Source of the DNA: Roseomonas gilardii
GTDB taxonomy: Bacteria > Pseudomonadota > Alphaproteobacteria > Acetobacterales > Acetobacteraceae
Direction of reading: 5' to 3'
DNA length: 64,000 bases
Assembly: GCF_001941945.1 (NCBI RefSeq)
Contig: NZ_CP015583.1
Span: 3,293,501 to 3,357,500, forward strand
Positions within the stretch are counted from its first letter, which is position 1; every line of letters starts with the position of its first letter. The position numbers and the translations under genes are program-made. Under the pieces are notes generated by a model that ran no database searches, was not told the origin of the DNA, and saw only the letters and a program-made list of their open reading frames with translations. This document shows, one piece after another, positions 28,119 through 36,700 of the stretch.

Positions 28119-31100
28119 CTAATCCGAGGCGGGCTCCATCCCCACCCGTCCGGCCCTGCGCGGCCCACCCATGGCCGTGGCCACGGCTTCCAGCAGCATC
28201 GTGCCGGACACCGGTTTGTGGAGCAGCAGCAGCGGCCCGTTCTCCATGGCCTCGGCCACGCCGGCCACGGTGTCGCTTTCGGCATAGCCGGTGACCAGCA
28301 GTGCTGGCAGGCCGGGCAGGATGTCACGGACGGCCCGCAACAGGTCGAGCCCGGTCATGCCGCCCGGCATGGCGAAATCCGTGACCAGCAGGTCCGGCCG
28401 CTCTCCCCCCCGCAGACGCCGCAGGGCCTCGGCGGGCCCCTCGGCGCAGACGAGGCTGTGGCCCGCATCCGACAGGGTCTCGGCCAGTACGTCCCGCACC
28501 ATCGGTTCGTCATCCACCAGCAGGATGCGGCAGGGCGCGTCCTGCGGAGCCGGCCGCGCCGCGGTGGCCTGCTCCACCCGGCCCTCCGCACACGGCAGCC
28601 AAAGGGAGATCACGGTGCCCTTTCCGAGCCGGCTGTCGATCTCCAGCGCCCCACCCGACTGCTCCGCGAAGCCGCGTGCCATGGCCAGGCCCAGACCGGT
28701 CCCCTCCCCTACCGGCTTGGTGGTGAAGAAAGGCTCGGTGACGCGGTTCAGCACCTCCGGCGCCATGCCCATGCCATGGTCGGCAACACGCAGACGCAGA
28801 TAGCGCCCGGGCTTCAGCGCGGGCGAGGCCCCGGCCGCGCCCGGCAGTTCCAGCGCCTCGGCCGAAAGCCGGATCATGCCGCCATCCGGCATGGCATCCC
28901 GGGCATTGGCGGTGAGGTTGACCAGCACCGTCTCCAGTTGCGCGCGGTCGGCGAGCACCGGCGGCAGGGCGGGATCGACCGCCAGGGTGATCGAGACGCG
29001 GCCACCCAGCGTGTGCAGCAGCACTTCCCGCAGTTCGGTCAGCAGGAGGCCGACATCCTGCGGCTCCGCCCGCAGCTCGCCCTGCCGCGCGAAGCTCAGC
29101 AGGCGCCGGGTCACCGCGCCGCCCCGTTCCGCCTGTTCCGAGACCAGTCGGGCGAGGCGCCGCACGCTCGCCGGCTCCTCGGCCCGCAGCGCCATCAGCC
29201 GCGCGCCCCCCAGCACCGCCTGCAGCACGTTGTTCACGTCATGCGCGACACCGCCGGCGAGGCGACCCAGCGCCTCCATCTTCTGCGCCTGCGCCAGGCG
29301 ACGTTCGCTTTCGGTCAGGGCCGCCGTGCGTTCCGCGACCAGCTGCTCCAGCCGCGCCGCCTGCCGCGCGCGGTCTTCGCGCGCCGCCACGATCTCGTCG
29401 ATCCCCGTGCTGGAGCCGAGCCAGCGCAGGATGCGGCCCGATGCATCGCGCTGGGCCAGCGCCCGGACCAGGAACCAGTGATAGGCACCGTCCCGGCCCA
29501 GGAAGCGCATCTCGATGCTGTAGTCCTCGCCCGTTTCCAGGCTGTATCGCCACAGGCTGAGGGCATGCTCGCAATCCTCGGGATGCAGCACCCGGCGCCA
29601 GGCCTCCTCGTCGATCTGCTCCGGCGTCTGTCCCGTGAACTCGTACCAGCGGCTGTTGAGGTAATCGAGATTCCCGTCCGGCCGGCAGGTCCAGATGATC
29701 TGCGGCAGGACCTCCGCCATGGTGCGGAACCGGGCCTCGCTTTCCCGAAGTGCATCCGCGGCCCGGATGCGATCGGTGATGTCGCGCAGAACCCCGACGA
29801 GCCGCACCGCCCGGCCATCCTCGTTGCGCAGCACGCGGGCGCGGCCCTCCAGCCAGACCTCGCCACCGTCGGGCGCGGGGCGCAGGGGCCGGAAATCCAC
29901 GGCAAAGGTATCGCCCTCGCGCGACATTCCCTGCCAGGCCGCGCCGATCCGTTCCCGGTCCTCCGGGTACGTCGCCGCTATCCAGTCGGCGGCGAGGATC
30001 CTGCCGCCCGGGGCCGTGACGCCGAGCAACTGGGCCGCCACGGGCGACAGCGTGCCCCCCTGCTTTCGCAGGTCGAGGTCCCAGGTGCCAAGCCCGTCGC
30101 CCTCCACCGCGAGGCGCAGCCGGGTTTCGCTCTCGGTCAGGGCGCGGGAGGCGGCGCGCGCCTCGGTCACGTCCTCCAGCAGGCCCACCCATTCCCGCAC
30201 CCGGCCGCCAGCCTCGATGAGCGGCACCGCCCGCACCGAGAACCAGCCATGGAGCCGCTTCTCCCGGCCCGCCTCCTCGTCGCCCGCCGGCAGGGCGCGC
30301 CGGATGCGCCATTCGCCGCCATAGGGGCGCCGGCTGGCCAGCGAGGCGTGCCAGAGCGCATCCGCCACGCTGCGGTCGTCCGGATGCAGGGCCTCGAACC
30401 AGCCGCTTCGTCGCAGCCGCTCCACTGGCAGGCCGGTGAGGCGCGCCCAGGCCTCGGCTCCTTCCGGCAGGAGCCGGCCCGAGGGATCGGCGATCCAGAC
30501 CAGCTCGCTGCTGGCCTCCACCAGGGCGCGGTAGCGGGCTTCCTGGGCCCGCAGGGCGGCGGTCACCGCTTCCCGCTCCACGGCCGCGACGCTGAGTGCG
30601 GCCGAGACCTCGGCGATCTCCCGGATTCCCGTGGGCAGCGCCAGCACGGCGCCGGATCGACCCTGGTCGGCCAGCAGGCCCAGCGCGTCGCGGATGCGGC
30701 GCGTGATCCGCAAGGTCAGCAACAGGCTTCCGGCCAGCAGCAGAAGCGCCACCCCAGCGGCGGGCAGGTAGTCCCGCAGCATCCCCTGATAGAAGAAGGC
30801 ACGGGGCATCGACAGGGCGAGCGAATAGTCCTCCGTGGCGAGACGCGACCACGCCATGATGGCCATCACACCTTCCTGGTTCCGGACATAGGGCAGGACA
30901 CCTTCCGGCGCCCGGGCGAGGCCGGCCACGATCTCCGGCGGGGCCGGGCGACCGATCATCTCCTCGCCGCCATGGGTGCGGGCAACCACGACCCCGTGCC
31001 GGTCCATCAGGGTGGCGGTCCAATCCTTCTGCATCAGGCGCTGCCGCAGCGCGCCACTCAGGGTCTCGGGCGCCAGCCAGAGCGCCGTGACGGCAAAGGG

Positions 31101-31700
31101 CAGGCCGGACGGGGCCGGGACCAGGATGCCCACCCGGCGGTCCAGCAAATCGGTCACCTCGGCCTGTCCGTCGCGCGCCACGCGCATCAGGGCCTGGCGC
31201 CAGCTTTCGGGAACGGGATCGGCCTGGGCAGCAGGGGACAGCGCCTCGATGTCGCGCCCCCGGGCATTGTAGAAGCGCAGGCTGCCCATCCGCGCCAGGG
31301 TCTGTGCCGGCGGGGTGGCGCGCAGGGCCGCGAGGGCGGACGCGGTGTCCGGGGAACCGGCCGGGAACGATGCCGGAAACTGCGCAGCGGCGAGCAATTC
31401 GCGCAACCGTGCCTCACCCAGCGCGAAGACCTGATCCGGCACCACCGCCAGCGCGCAGACGCTGGTGATTAGGTCGGAGGCCGTGCGCCGCATGTCGCGG
31501 CTGTGCAGGCTGGCCATGGCCCAGACGGCATAGAACGCGAAGGGCAGCACCGTGCAGGCGACCACCAGCAGCAGGTGGCGGCGCATGCCATAGAGCCGGC
31601 GCCCGGCCGGACGTGGCATCCGCGGTCCCCGTCCGGCCAGGGGCGCTTCGGTGGGCACTTCAGGTGACATGGAACCGGCTGGCCCGCTGACCGGCCGCAT
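28119..31700 (-). CDS. PAS-rich hybrid sensor histidine kinase with C-terminal receiver
   Basis: Membrane-bound hybrid kinase of 1193 aa. Transmembrane helices at about 42-62 and 311-330 enclose a ~250-residue periplasmic sensor region of Cache-like layout. Three PAS/PAC units follow (about 385-515, 520-645, 650-775), then a coiled segment, the phosphoacceptor region GGVAHDVNN (His820), an HATPase domain (NLTANARDAMPDGG, DHGMGM, GTGLGLAM) and a receiver with phospho-Asp1108 in LLVTDFAMPG and Lys1162. The H-D-V-N-N box is the variant common in PAS hybrid kinases of alphaproteobacteria. No response regulator or HPt gene is adjacent, so its output is unknown. A start at 31670 is possible; neither start has a clear Shine-Dalgarno. 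A monocistronic gene upstream of glgC. Confidence 0.88.
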   Translation of the reverse strand: MRPVSGPAGSMSPEVPTEAPLAGRGPRMPRPAGRRLYGMRRHLLLVVACTVLPFAFYAVWAMASLHSRDMRRTASDLITSVCALAVVPDQVFALGEARLRELLAAAQFPASFPAGSPDTASALAALRATPPAQTLARMGSLRFYNARGRDIEALSPAAQADPVPESWRQALMRVARDGQAEVTDLLDRRVGILVPAPSGLPFAVTALWLAPETLSGALRQRLMQKDWTATLMDRHGVVVARTHGGEEMIGRPAPPEIVAGLARAPEGVLPYVRNQEGVMAIMAWSRLATEDYSLALSMPRAFFYQGMLRDYLPAAGVALLLLAGSLLLTLRITRRIRDALGLLADQGRSGAVLALPTGIREIAEVSAALSVAAVEREAVTAALRAQEARYRALVEASSELVWIADPSGRLLPEGAEAWARLTGLPVERLRRSGWFEALHPDDRSVADALWHASLASRRPYGGEWRIRRALPAGDEEAGREKRLHGWFSVRAVPLIEAGGRVREWVGLLEDVTEARAASRALTESETRLRLAVEGDGLGTWDLDLRKQGGTLSPVAAQLLGVTAPGGRILAADWIAATYPEDRERIGAAWQGMSREGDTFAVDFRPLRPAPDGGEVWLEGRARVLRNEDGRAVRLVGVLRDITDRIRAADALRESEARFRTMAEVLPQIIWTCRPDGNLDYLNSRWYEFTGQTPEQIDEEAWRRVLHPEDCEHALSLWRYSLETGEDYSIEMRFLGRDGAYHWFLVRALAQRDASGRILRWLGSSTGIDEIVAAREDRARQAARLEQLVAERTAALTESERRLAQAQKMEALGRLAGGVAHDVNNVLQAVLGGARLMALRAEEPASVRRLARLVSEQAERGGAVTRRLLSFARQGELRAEPQDVGLLLTELREVLLHTLGGRVSITLAVDPALPPVLADRAQLETVLVNLTANARDAMPDGGMIRLSAEALELPGAAGASPALKPGRYLRLRVADHGMGMAPEVLNRVTEPFFTTKPVGEGTGLGLAMARGFAEQSGGALEIDSRLGKGTVISLWLPCAEGRVEQATAARPAPQDAPCRILLVDDEPMVRDVLAETLSDAGHSLVCAEGPAEALRRLRGGERPDLLVTDFAMPGGMTGLDLLRAVRDILPGLPALLVTGYAESDTVAGVAEAMENGPLLLLHKPVSGTMLLEAVATAMGGPRRAGRVGMEPASD

Positions 31701-31831
31701 GGAACCGCACTTCGCGGCCCGCCGGAAGCCTGCCGAAGAGCGCGTGCCCCTGTCCGGAGGTGGAGGGAAGGCAGGCAGGCGCGGGGCGGCCGGGCAAGGG
31801 AGCGGCGGCCACTATCCCGCGCAGGGGCGCG

Positions 31832-32470
31832 TCAGGCGAGGCCAAGGGCACGGTAGAACCATTGCGACGGCGGCCAGGCGATGGCGATCTCCCCCCGCCA
31901 GATCAGCAGAGCCGCCACCACGGCGAGCAGGACGAGGATCGAGAGCGTCCAGGCCAGAACCAGGCTGGGGCCAGGCTCGGGGCGCGTGACGGGTGGAACA
32001 GGGCGCGGCGGTACCACGATCCCCTCGCGCGGCGGGCGCTCCCACTCCTCCGCCAGGGCAGAAGCGTGCTCCTGCGGCGCCGACCGGGGGGGTGGCTCCT
32101 CCAGGGCCAGGGCGGGGTCGGCCTCCAGGGCGCTGGCAGGCCGATCCGGGTGAGGCGTCCCGATGGCCTGGATCGGGCCATCGCCGGGCGATTCCTCCGC
32201 CGGTGCGTCACCACCTTCCGGCCGTGGCTCGCCGGGTTCGGCCACCATGGCCATGACGGGGTCCTGAGCCTCCGCCGCAAGCTCCCTGGCCGGAGGCTCG
32301 GCCGGTGGAGCGGCCGGGATGTCTTCCTCCACCACGGCGGCGGCCTGGCCCTGTTCCGGCAAGGGGAGCCAGTCCCGGCCGCAACGGGCGCAGCGCACCG
32401 TGCGTCCGGGCGACAACATCGCCTCCGGCACCTCGTAGGCCGCCTCGCAGCCGGGACAAACGATACGCAT
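31832..32470 (-). CDS. Zinc-ribbon (MJ0042-type) membrane protein
   Basis: A 212-aa protein with an N-terminal MJ0042-type zinc ribbon (residues 1-34: CPGC at 5-8 and CARC at 27-30), a long acidic Pro/Ala/Glu-rich linker, and one C-terminal transmembrane helix (about 171-193, LAWTLSILVLLAVVAALLIW). The zinc ribbon should be cytoplasmic. Many alphaproteobacteria carry such a gene divergently next to ftsE, as here, but the role is not established to my knowledge; a link to the FtsEX complex is inference from position. Confidence 0.8.
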   Translation of the reverse strand: MRIVCPGCEAAYEVPEAMLSPGRTVRCARCGRDWLPLPEQGQAAAVVEEDIPAAPPAEPPARELAAEAQDPVMAMVAEPGEPRPEGGDAPAEESPGDGPIQAIGTPHPDRPASALEADPALALEEPPPRSAPQEHASALAEEWERPPREGIVVPPRPVPPVTRPEPGPSLVLAWTLSILVLLAVVAALLIWRGEIAIAWPPSQWFYRALGLA

Positions 32471-32529
32471 GCGAACTCCCTCGGAGCGATCCTAGCCTCA
32501 TGCGGGCACGCGTGGCACACCCTGCCCCC

Positions 32530-33303
32530 ATGGTGCGCTTCAGTGATGCGACCCTCCGCTACCCGGACCCGAATGGAGGAACCGGAAAGGAGGCCCTGCA
32601 TGGTCTGCGTTTCTTCCTGCCCGCGGGCTCCTTCACCTGGCTCACCGGCGAATCGGGGGCGGGAAAGACCACCCTTCTCCGCCTCATGCAATGCGGGCTG
32701 CGCCCCAGCGCGGGCGAGGTCGAGATCCTGGGCGTGCGCCTGTCGCGCGCGCGCCGCACCGCCCTGCCCGCCCTGCGACGCCGAATCGGCTCGGTCTTCC
32801 AGGACTACCGGCTGCTTCCCTATCTGAGCGCCTTCGACAACGTGGCCCTGCCGCTCCGCCTGGCCGGTCGCTCCGAATCCTCGCTGCGGGCCGATGTGAC
32901 GGAGATCCTGCGCTGGGTCGGCCTCGGCCACCGGACGGATTCGCTGCCGGAGCAGCTCTCCGGCGGCGAGCAGCAGCGCGTGGCCATCGCCCGGGCGGTG
33001 GTGGCGCGGCCGGAACTGCTGGTGGCGGACGAGCCGACCGGCAACCTCGATCCGCGCCAGGCACACCGCACCCTGGCCCTGCTGAACGAGATGAACCGCC
33101 TGGGCACCACCGTGGTGGTGGCGACCCATTCCCAGGAGCTGGTGGAGGCTTTCCCGGCGCCGGTCATGACCCTCTCGCGCGGGCGGCTGGTGCATTTCAC
33201 CGGCCACGACCAGGGCGAGCTGGACGCCTACGACGCCTGGACCGAGCAGCCGGAGGCCGGGGAAGACGGGCTCGACGAGGATGAGGAGGCGCCGCATGGC
33301 TGA
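32530..33303 (+). CDS. ftsE: Cell division ATP-binding protein FtsE
   Basis: ABC ATPase of 257 aa that pairs with FtsX to gate peptidoglycan hydrolases at the division septum. Walker A GESGAGKTT (about residues 40-48), Q-loop FQDYRLLPYLSAFDNVALPL, signature LSGGEQQRVAIARA and Walker B LLVADEPTGNLD are all intact. I start at the ATG at 32530 (MVRFSDATLRY fits the family start); an ATG at 32500 would add ten residues and is also possible, since GGAG lies 13 nt before it. The C-terminus is acidic and extended (EDGLDEDEEAPHG). Overlaps ftsX by 8 bases; divergent from the zinc-ribbon gene. Confidence 0.92.
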   Translation: MVRFSDATLRYPDPNGGTGKEALHGLRFFLPAGSFTWLTGESGAGKTTLLRLMQCGLRPSAGEVEILGVRLSRARRTALPALRRRIGSVFQDYRLLPYLSAFDNVALPLRLAGRSESSLRADVTEILRWVGLGHRTDSLPEQLSGGEQQRVAIARAVVARPELLVADEPTGNLDPRQAHRTLALLNEMNRLGTTVVVATHSQELVEAFPAPVMTLSRGRLVHFTGHDQGELDAYDAWTEQPEAGEDGLDEDEEAPHG

Positions 33304-34243
33304 GCGCCGGCGCTCCCGCGATCCGCTTGGCTTGCGCCGGGCGCTGTCGAGCAAGCTGCTGCCCGGGCTGGTGGCAGCCATGGCGCTGCTCGCCGCCCTG
33401 GCCCTGGCCGGGGCGCATGGCGCGGCAGCCCTGGCCGAGCGCTGGCAGTACGGGGCGGCGGCGGCGGTGACGGCGCAGGTGCCCGACCCCACGCCGGAGC
33501 GCATGGCGGCGGCGCTGTCCGTGCTCCGCGCCTCGCCGGAGGTCGCCTCGGCGGAAACGGTGGACCCGGAGCGGATGGCGGCGCTGCTGCGGCCCTGGCT
33601 GGGGCAGTCCTCCGCCGCCTCCTTCCCGCTGGCCCTGCCGGGGGTGATCGAGGTGCACCTGCGCGATCCCTGGGGCGATGGGGATGGCGATCCCGAGGCG
33701 CTGGCCGGGCTGCTGGCCCAGAAGGTGCCCCGGGCCGAGATGGAATCGCATGGTATCTGGGTCGCCCGCCTCGCCGTCCTGGCGCGCAGCGTGGAGGGCA
33801 TGGCCTTTGCGGTGCTGGCGCTGGTGGCCGGGGTCTCGGCGGCGGTGGTAGCGGTGGCGACGCGGGCCGGCCTGGCGGCGCGGCGAGAGGCGATCGGCAT
33901 CCTGCATGACCTGGGCGCCACGCATGGCGCCATCGCGGGGCGCTTCGCGGCAAGGGTGGCCGGGTTGGCCGCGAGCGGGGCTCTATTTGGGACAGTGCTG
34001 GCCGCCCCGGCCCTGATGGCGCTGGCGCGGCTCGCCGCCCCCTTCATGGGCGGGGGTGGCGTCGGTGGGCCGCGGGGCGCCATTCCTGGTGCCGCTGTTC
34101 CGGTGACCGGTCTTTCCTGGGGTGGGCTCCCCTGGGGAAGCCTGCCCTGGACCGGGCTGCTGATCCTGCCTTTCGCCGCCGCGCTGATCGGATGGCTGAC
34201 CGCCCAGGCCACCGTGCGCCGATGGCTGCGCCGCCTGCCGTGA
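33296..34243 (+). CDS. ftsX: Cell division protein FtsX
   Basis: Polytopic inner-membrane partner of FtsE, 315 aa. Four transmembrane segments are visible: about residues 20-45, 165-190, 215-242 and 283-306, with the ~120-residue periplasmic loop between the first two, as in FtsX. The ATG at 33296 has GAGGAGG 6 nt upstream inside the ftsE 3' end, and the genes overlap by 8 bases. A Gly/Pro-rich loop (GGGGVGGPRGAIPG) separates the third and fourth helices and is longer than usual. Sequence conservation of FtsX is low, so the call rests mainly on topology and the ftsE context. Confidence 0.9.
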   Translation: MAERRRSRDPLGLRRALSSKLLPGLVAAMALLAALALAGAHGAAALAERWQYGAAAAVTAQVPDPTPERMAAALSVLRASPEVASAETVDPERMAALLRPWLGQSSAASFPLALPGVIEVHLRDPWGDGDGDPEALAGLLAQKVPRAEMESHGIWVARLAVLARSVEGMAFAVLALVAGVSAAVVAVATRAGLAARREAIGILHDLGATHGAIAGRFAARVAGLAASGALFGTVLAAPALMALARLAAPFMGGGGVGGPRGAIPGAAVPVTGLSWGGLPWGSLPWTGLLILPFAAALIGWLTAQATVRRWLRRLP

Positions 34244-34328
34244 CCGGGGCAACCAGGCCGGGACGGTCCCTGCATGGGCGGGGCCCGGTGAAGAACCCGT
34301 GCTGCCGGGCCCCTGCCGGGATGGTGCC

Positions 34329-34961
34329 GTGAACCTCCCGCCGCGTCTGCGGACCCTCACGCCGGCCTTGCGCCGGGCCTTCACCGGGCGCCGGCTGCTG
34401 CGGCGCGGCGCCTTCGCCCTGCTCCTTGCCGTCTCGTTGGCCATCGGGGCGGGCTATGCCTGGTTCCTGGATGCCGCCTCCGTACCGCCGCCGCCCCGAT
34501 TGCCGGAGGGGACGGGAATCGCGGTGCTGACCGGCGGCCCCGACCGGGTCGAAACCGGGTTGCGCCTGGCGGCCGCCGATCCGGGCGCGCCGCTGATCAT
34601 CTCGGGCGTCGGGCGGAACACGGATATCGCGGCCCTTGCGCACGAGGTCAGCGTGGAGCCCTGGCCCTATCTGGACCGGATCACCCTGGGGCACACGGCC
34701 CGCAGCACGCGCGGCAATGCGCGGGAAATCGCCGCCTGGGCGCGGGGGCACGGGATCGGGACATTGGCGGTGGTCACCGCGGGCTTCCACATGCCGCGCG
34801 CCCTACTGGAGATACGGCGGGAGTTGCCGGATACCCGGTTGATCCCTTATCCCGTCGCTCCCGCCCGTGCCCGGCCCCCGGCCATGCTGCGGGAGTACCT
34901 GAAATTCGCCGGCGCCCTCGCCGGCCTTTCCGCCTATGGCCGCTCGGAGCCGGACCCTTGA
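34329..34961 (+). CDS. YdcF/DUF218-family membrane-anchored protein
   Basis: A 210-aa protein with one N-terminal transmembrane helix (about residues 26-46) and a DUF218 domain. Conserved stretches are GIAVLTGGPDRVETGLRL (start of the domain), LIISGVG, the middle TARSTRGNAREIAAWARGHG and VVTAGFHMPRALLEIRREL. The E. coli relatives ElyC/SanA act in envelope and lipid-carrier homeostasis; enzymatic activity is not firmly known. GTG at 34329 chosen with a GGGA upstream; an ATG-type start at 34299 would add ten residues. Its stop overlaps the plsC start by 4 bases, and the gene follows ftsX, so all belong to one envelope transcription unit. Confidence 0.82.
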   Translation: MNLPPRLRTLTPALRRAFTGRRLLRRGAFALLLAVSLAIGAGYAWFLDAASVPPPPRLPEGTGIAVLTGGPDRVETGLRLAAADPGAPLIISGVGRNTDIAALAHEVSVEPWPYLDRITLGHTARSTRGNAREIAAWARGHGIGTLAVVTAGFHMPRALLEIRRELPDTRLIPYPVAPARARPPAMLREYLKFAGALAGLSAYGRSEPDP

Positions 34962-35677
34962 TCGCCTTGCGCTCCGCGCTGTTCAACGCGCTCTTCCTCT
35001 TCTCGATGGCCGTCTTCCCCTGGATCGGCCTGATGCTGCCCCGGCGCATGACGCGGCCCTTCGTGCGCGGCTGGACTCGCTGGGTGCTGCGCTGGATGGA
35101 GCTGATCTGCGGCATGCGGGTGCGGGTGACGGGGCTGGAGAACATCCCGGCCGGCCCCTGCATCGTCGCGTCCAAGCACCAGTCGGCCTTCGACACCTTC
35201 GTCTGGCTGACCCTGCTGCCCCATCCGGTCTATGTCATGAAGCAGGAATTGCTGCGCCTGCCGGGCTGGGGCGCGCTGGCGCGCCGCTTCGGCTCGGTGG
35301 GGGTGGACCGCGCCGGCGGCGCCACGGCCCTGAAATCCATGGTGCGGCAGTCGCGCGAATTCGCCGAGCGGGACGGGGCGCAGCTGGTGATCTTTCCGGA
35401 AGGCACCCGCACCGCGCCGGGCGAACGCGTGCCCTGGCAGCCGGGCGTGGCGGCGCTTGCTTCCGCCACAGGCCTGCCGGTGGTGCCGGCAGCCACCGAC
35501 AGCGGGCGTTTCTGGGGACGCCGCTCCTTCGCCAAACGGCCGGGAACCATCACCCTGGCGATCCTCCCTGCCCTGCCGCCCGGCCTGCCCCGCGCCGAGC
35601 TGATGCGGCGGCTGGAGGATGACGTGGAAACCGCTTCGGCCGCGTTGCCTGGGGGACACCCGCCCCCCGGGCCCTGA
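34958..35677 (+). CDS. plsC: 1-acyl-sn-glycerol-3-phosphate acyltransferase
   Basis: Adds the second acyl chain to lysophosphatidic acid in phospholipid synthesis at the inner membrane (239 aa). An N-terminal hydrophobic helix lies at about 9-27; the catalytic H-X4-D motif is HQSAFD (His74, Asp79) and the acceptor-binding motif is FPEGTR (146-151). The start is TTG, overlapping the stop of the preceding gene (TTGA), which implies translational coupling. Last gene of the ftsE-ftsX-ydcF-plsC row. Confidence 0.92.
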   Translation: MIALRSALFNALFLFSMAVFPWIGLMLPRRMTRPFVRGWTRWVLRWMELICGMRVRVTGLENIPAGPCIVASKHQSAFDTFVWLTLLPHPVYVMKQELLRLPGWGALARRFGSVGVDRAGGATALKSMVRQSREFAERDGAQLVIFPEGTRTAPGERVPWQPGVAALASATGLPVVPAATDSGRFWGRRSFAKRPGTITLAILPALPPGLPRAELMRRLEDDVETASAALPGGHPPPGP

Positions 35678-35979
35678 CGGGGATGTCGAACGGGCGGCTG
35701 TCAACACGCATCTGTGGATAATTTGGTGGAAGAGCTGCGGGGCGATCCTGTCATGCGCCACCATCACCACGCGTCAAGGGCTTGCCAAACCACGGTTTTG
35801 ATGCATCGGGCCTTGAGCGCCCTTTGTTCTTCTTCTTTTTATTTCAACGCTTTAACGGCAGGCACAGGCTATCCCCAGCCCATTGTGGGCAAGGGGGCGC
35901 AAACCAGCCCGGCGCTGGGGACGACTCCGCCCGAACCTGTGGACAACTCTGCGGAAAGCTGCGTGGCGATTGGGTTTTT
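35678..35979. other. Convergent intergenic region with DnaA boxes and a T-rich tract (candidate oriC or DnaA-binding site)
   Basis: The 302 bases between plsC and chaC, whose 3' ends face each other, need no promoter. Yet the region holds a perfect DnaA box TGTGGATAA (35713-35721), a one-mismatch box TGTGGACAA (35938-35946) in the same orientation, a weaker CTATCCCCA (about 35869), and a 76 percent A/T, pyrimidine-biased tract at 35823-35855 that could melt. This is the arrangement expected of a replication origin or DnaA-titration site. DnaA and the usual alphaproteobacterial origin genes (hemE, parA) are not in the window, so the call stays tentative. Confidence 0.45.
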
Positions 35980-36666
35980 TCAGCCTCGGTTTTCCCGGTC
36001 CGGCTTTTCCCCAGGCTTCGCCTCACCGAAGGCCGTGCCAGGCACCGCCCCGGCCGGCGGCAGCAGGTCGGCCAGCCTTTCCAGTGCCGCATCCCTGACC
36101 CCCAGGGCCCGGAGTTGCGATACGGTGTTGAGCAGATAGTCACGGTTGCTGCCCATCGCCCCGATCCCGAGGCCGATGGCGTGCGCCGCCTCGTCCGGAC
36201 CCAGCCCGGCGCAGTAGGTGTCCGACCGGCGGTCCACCACATAGGCCACCGCCCGCACATCGCGCCCCTCGTCCAGAAGCCGGACCTTCAGGCGCATCTG
36301 GTGGTAGGAGCCGCCGGACATCTCGCGTTCGTGGAGATAGTCCAGAACCTCCGCCGCCCGGCTCCGGACGACGCGCAGCGCCACGCCCCGGCAGGCGCCG
36401 CCCCGGTCGAGGCCCAGCACCAGGCCCGGGCGTTCCGGCGTGCCGCGATAGCGGGTGGAGCGGATGCAGAAGCGGCGATGGTAGCCGCGCAGCAGGGCCG
36501 GGTGCGTCCCGTCCACCGCGAAGCCCGGCTTCCAGATGAGCGAGCCATAGGCGAAGACGTAGAGCGAACCATCCGCGTCCAGCAGCGCCTCGTCCAGGAC
36601 GGGCGGCGGCTCGGTTTCCGGTGGGCTTCGGGTGCCTTCGGGGGCTGCGGAGGGGTCAGGGGTCAT
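35980..36666 (-). CDS. chaC: Gamma-glutamylcyclotransferase, ChaC type
   Basis: Glutathione-degrading enzyme family that splits the gamma-glutamyl bond to give 5-oxoproline and Cys-Gly (228 aa, cytosolic). The substrate loop YVFAYGSLIWKPGF (about 48-61) and the region of the catalytic Glu (LHEREMSGGSYHQM) are intact, and YCAGLGPDEAAHAI is the usual distal motif. The first ~45 residues are Pro/Glu-rich and extra to the fold. The ATG at 36666 is used; the frame continues upstream into the neighbouring gene but that part is antisense to it. Divergent from the DUF2125 gene. Confidence 0.9.
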   Translation of the reverse strand: MTPDPSAAPEGTRSPPETEPPPVLDEALLDADGSLYVFAYGSLIWKPGFAVDGTHPALLRGYHRRFCIRSTRYRGTPERPGLVLGLDRGGACRGVALRVVRSRAAEVLDYLHEREMSGGSYHQMRLKVRLLDEGRDVRAVAYVVDRRSDTYCAGLGPDEAAHAIGLGIGAMGSNRDYLLNTVSQLRALGVRDAALERLADLLPPAGAVPGTAFGEAKPGEKPDRENRG

Positions 36667-36700
36667 GCGGTCGGCCGGGGGGCGCGCTATAGCGGTTGGC

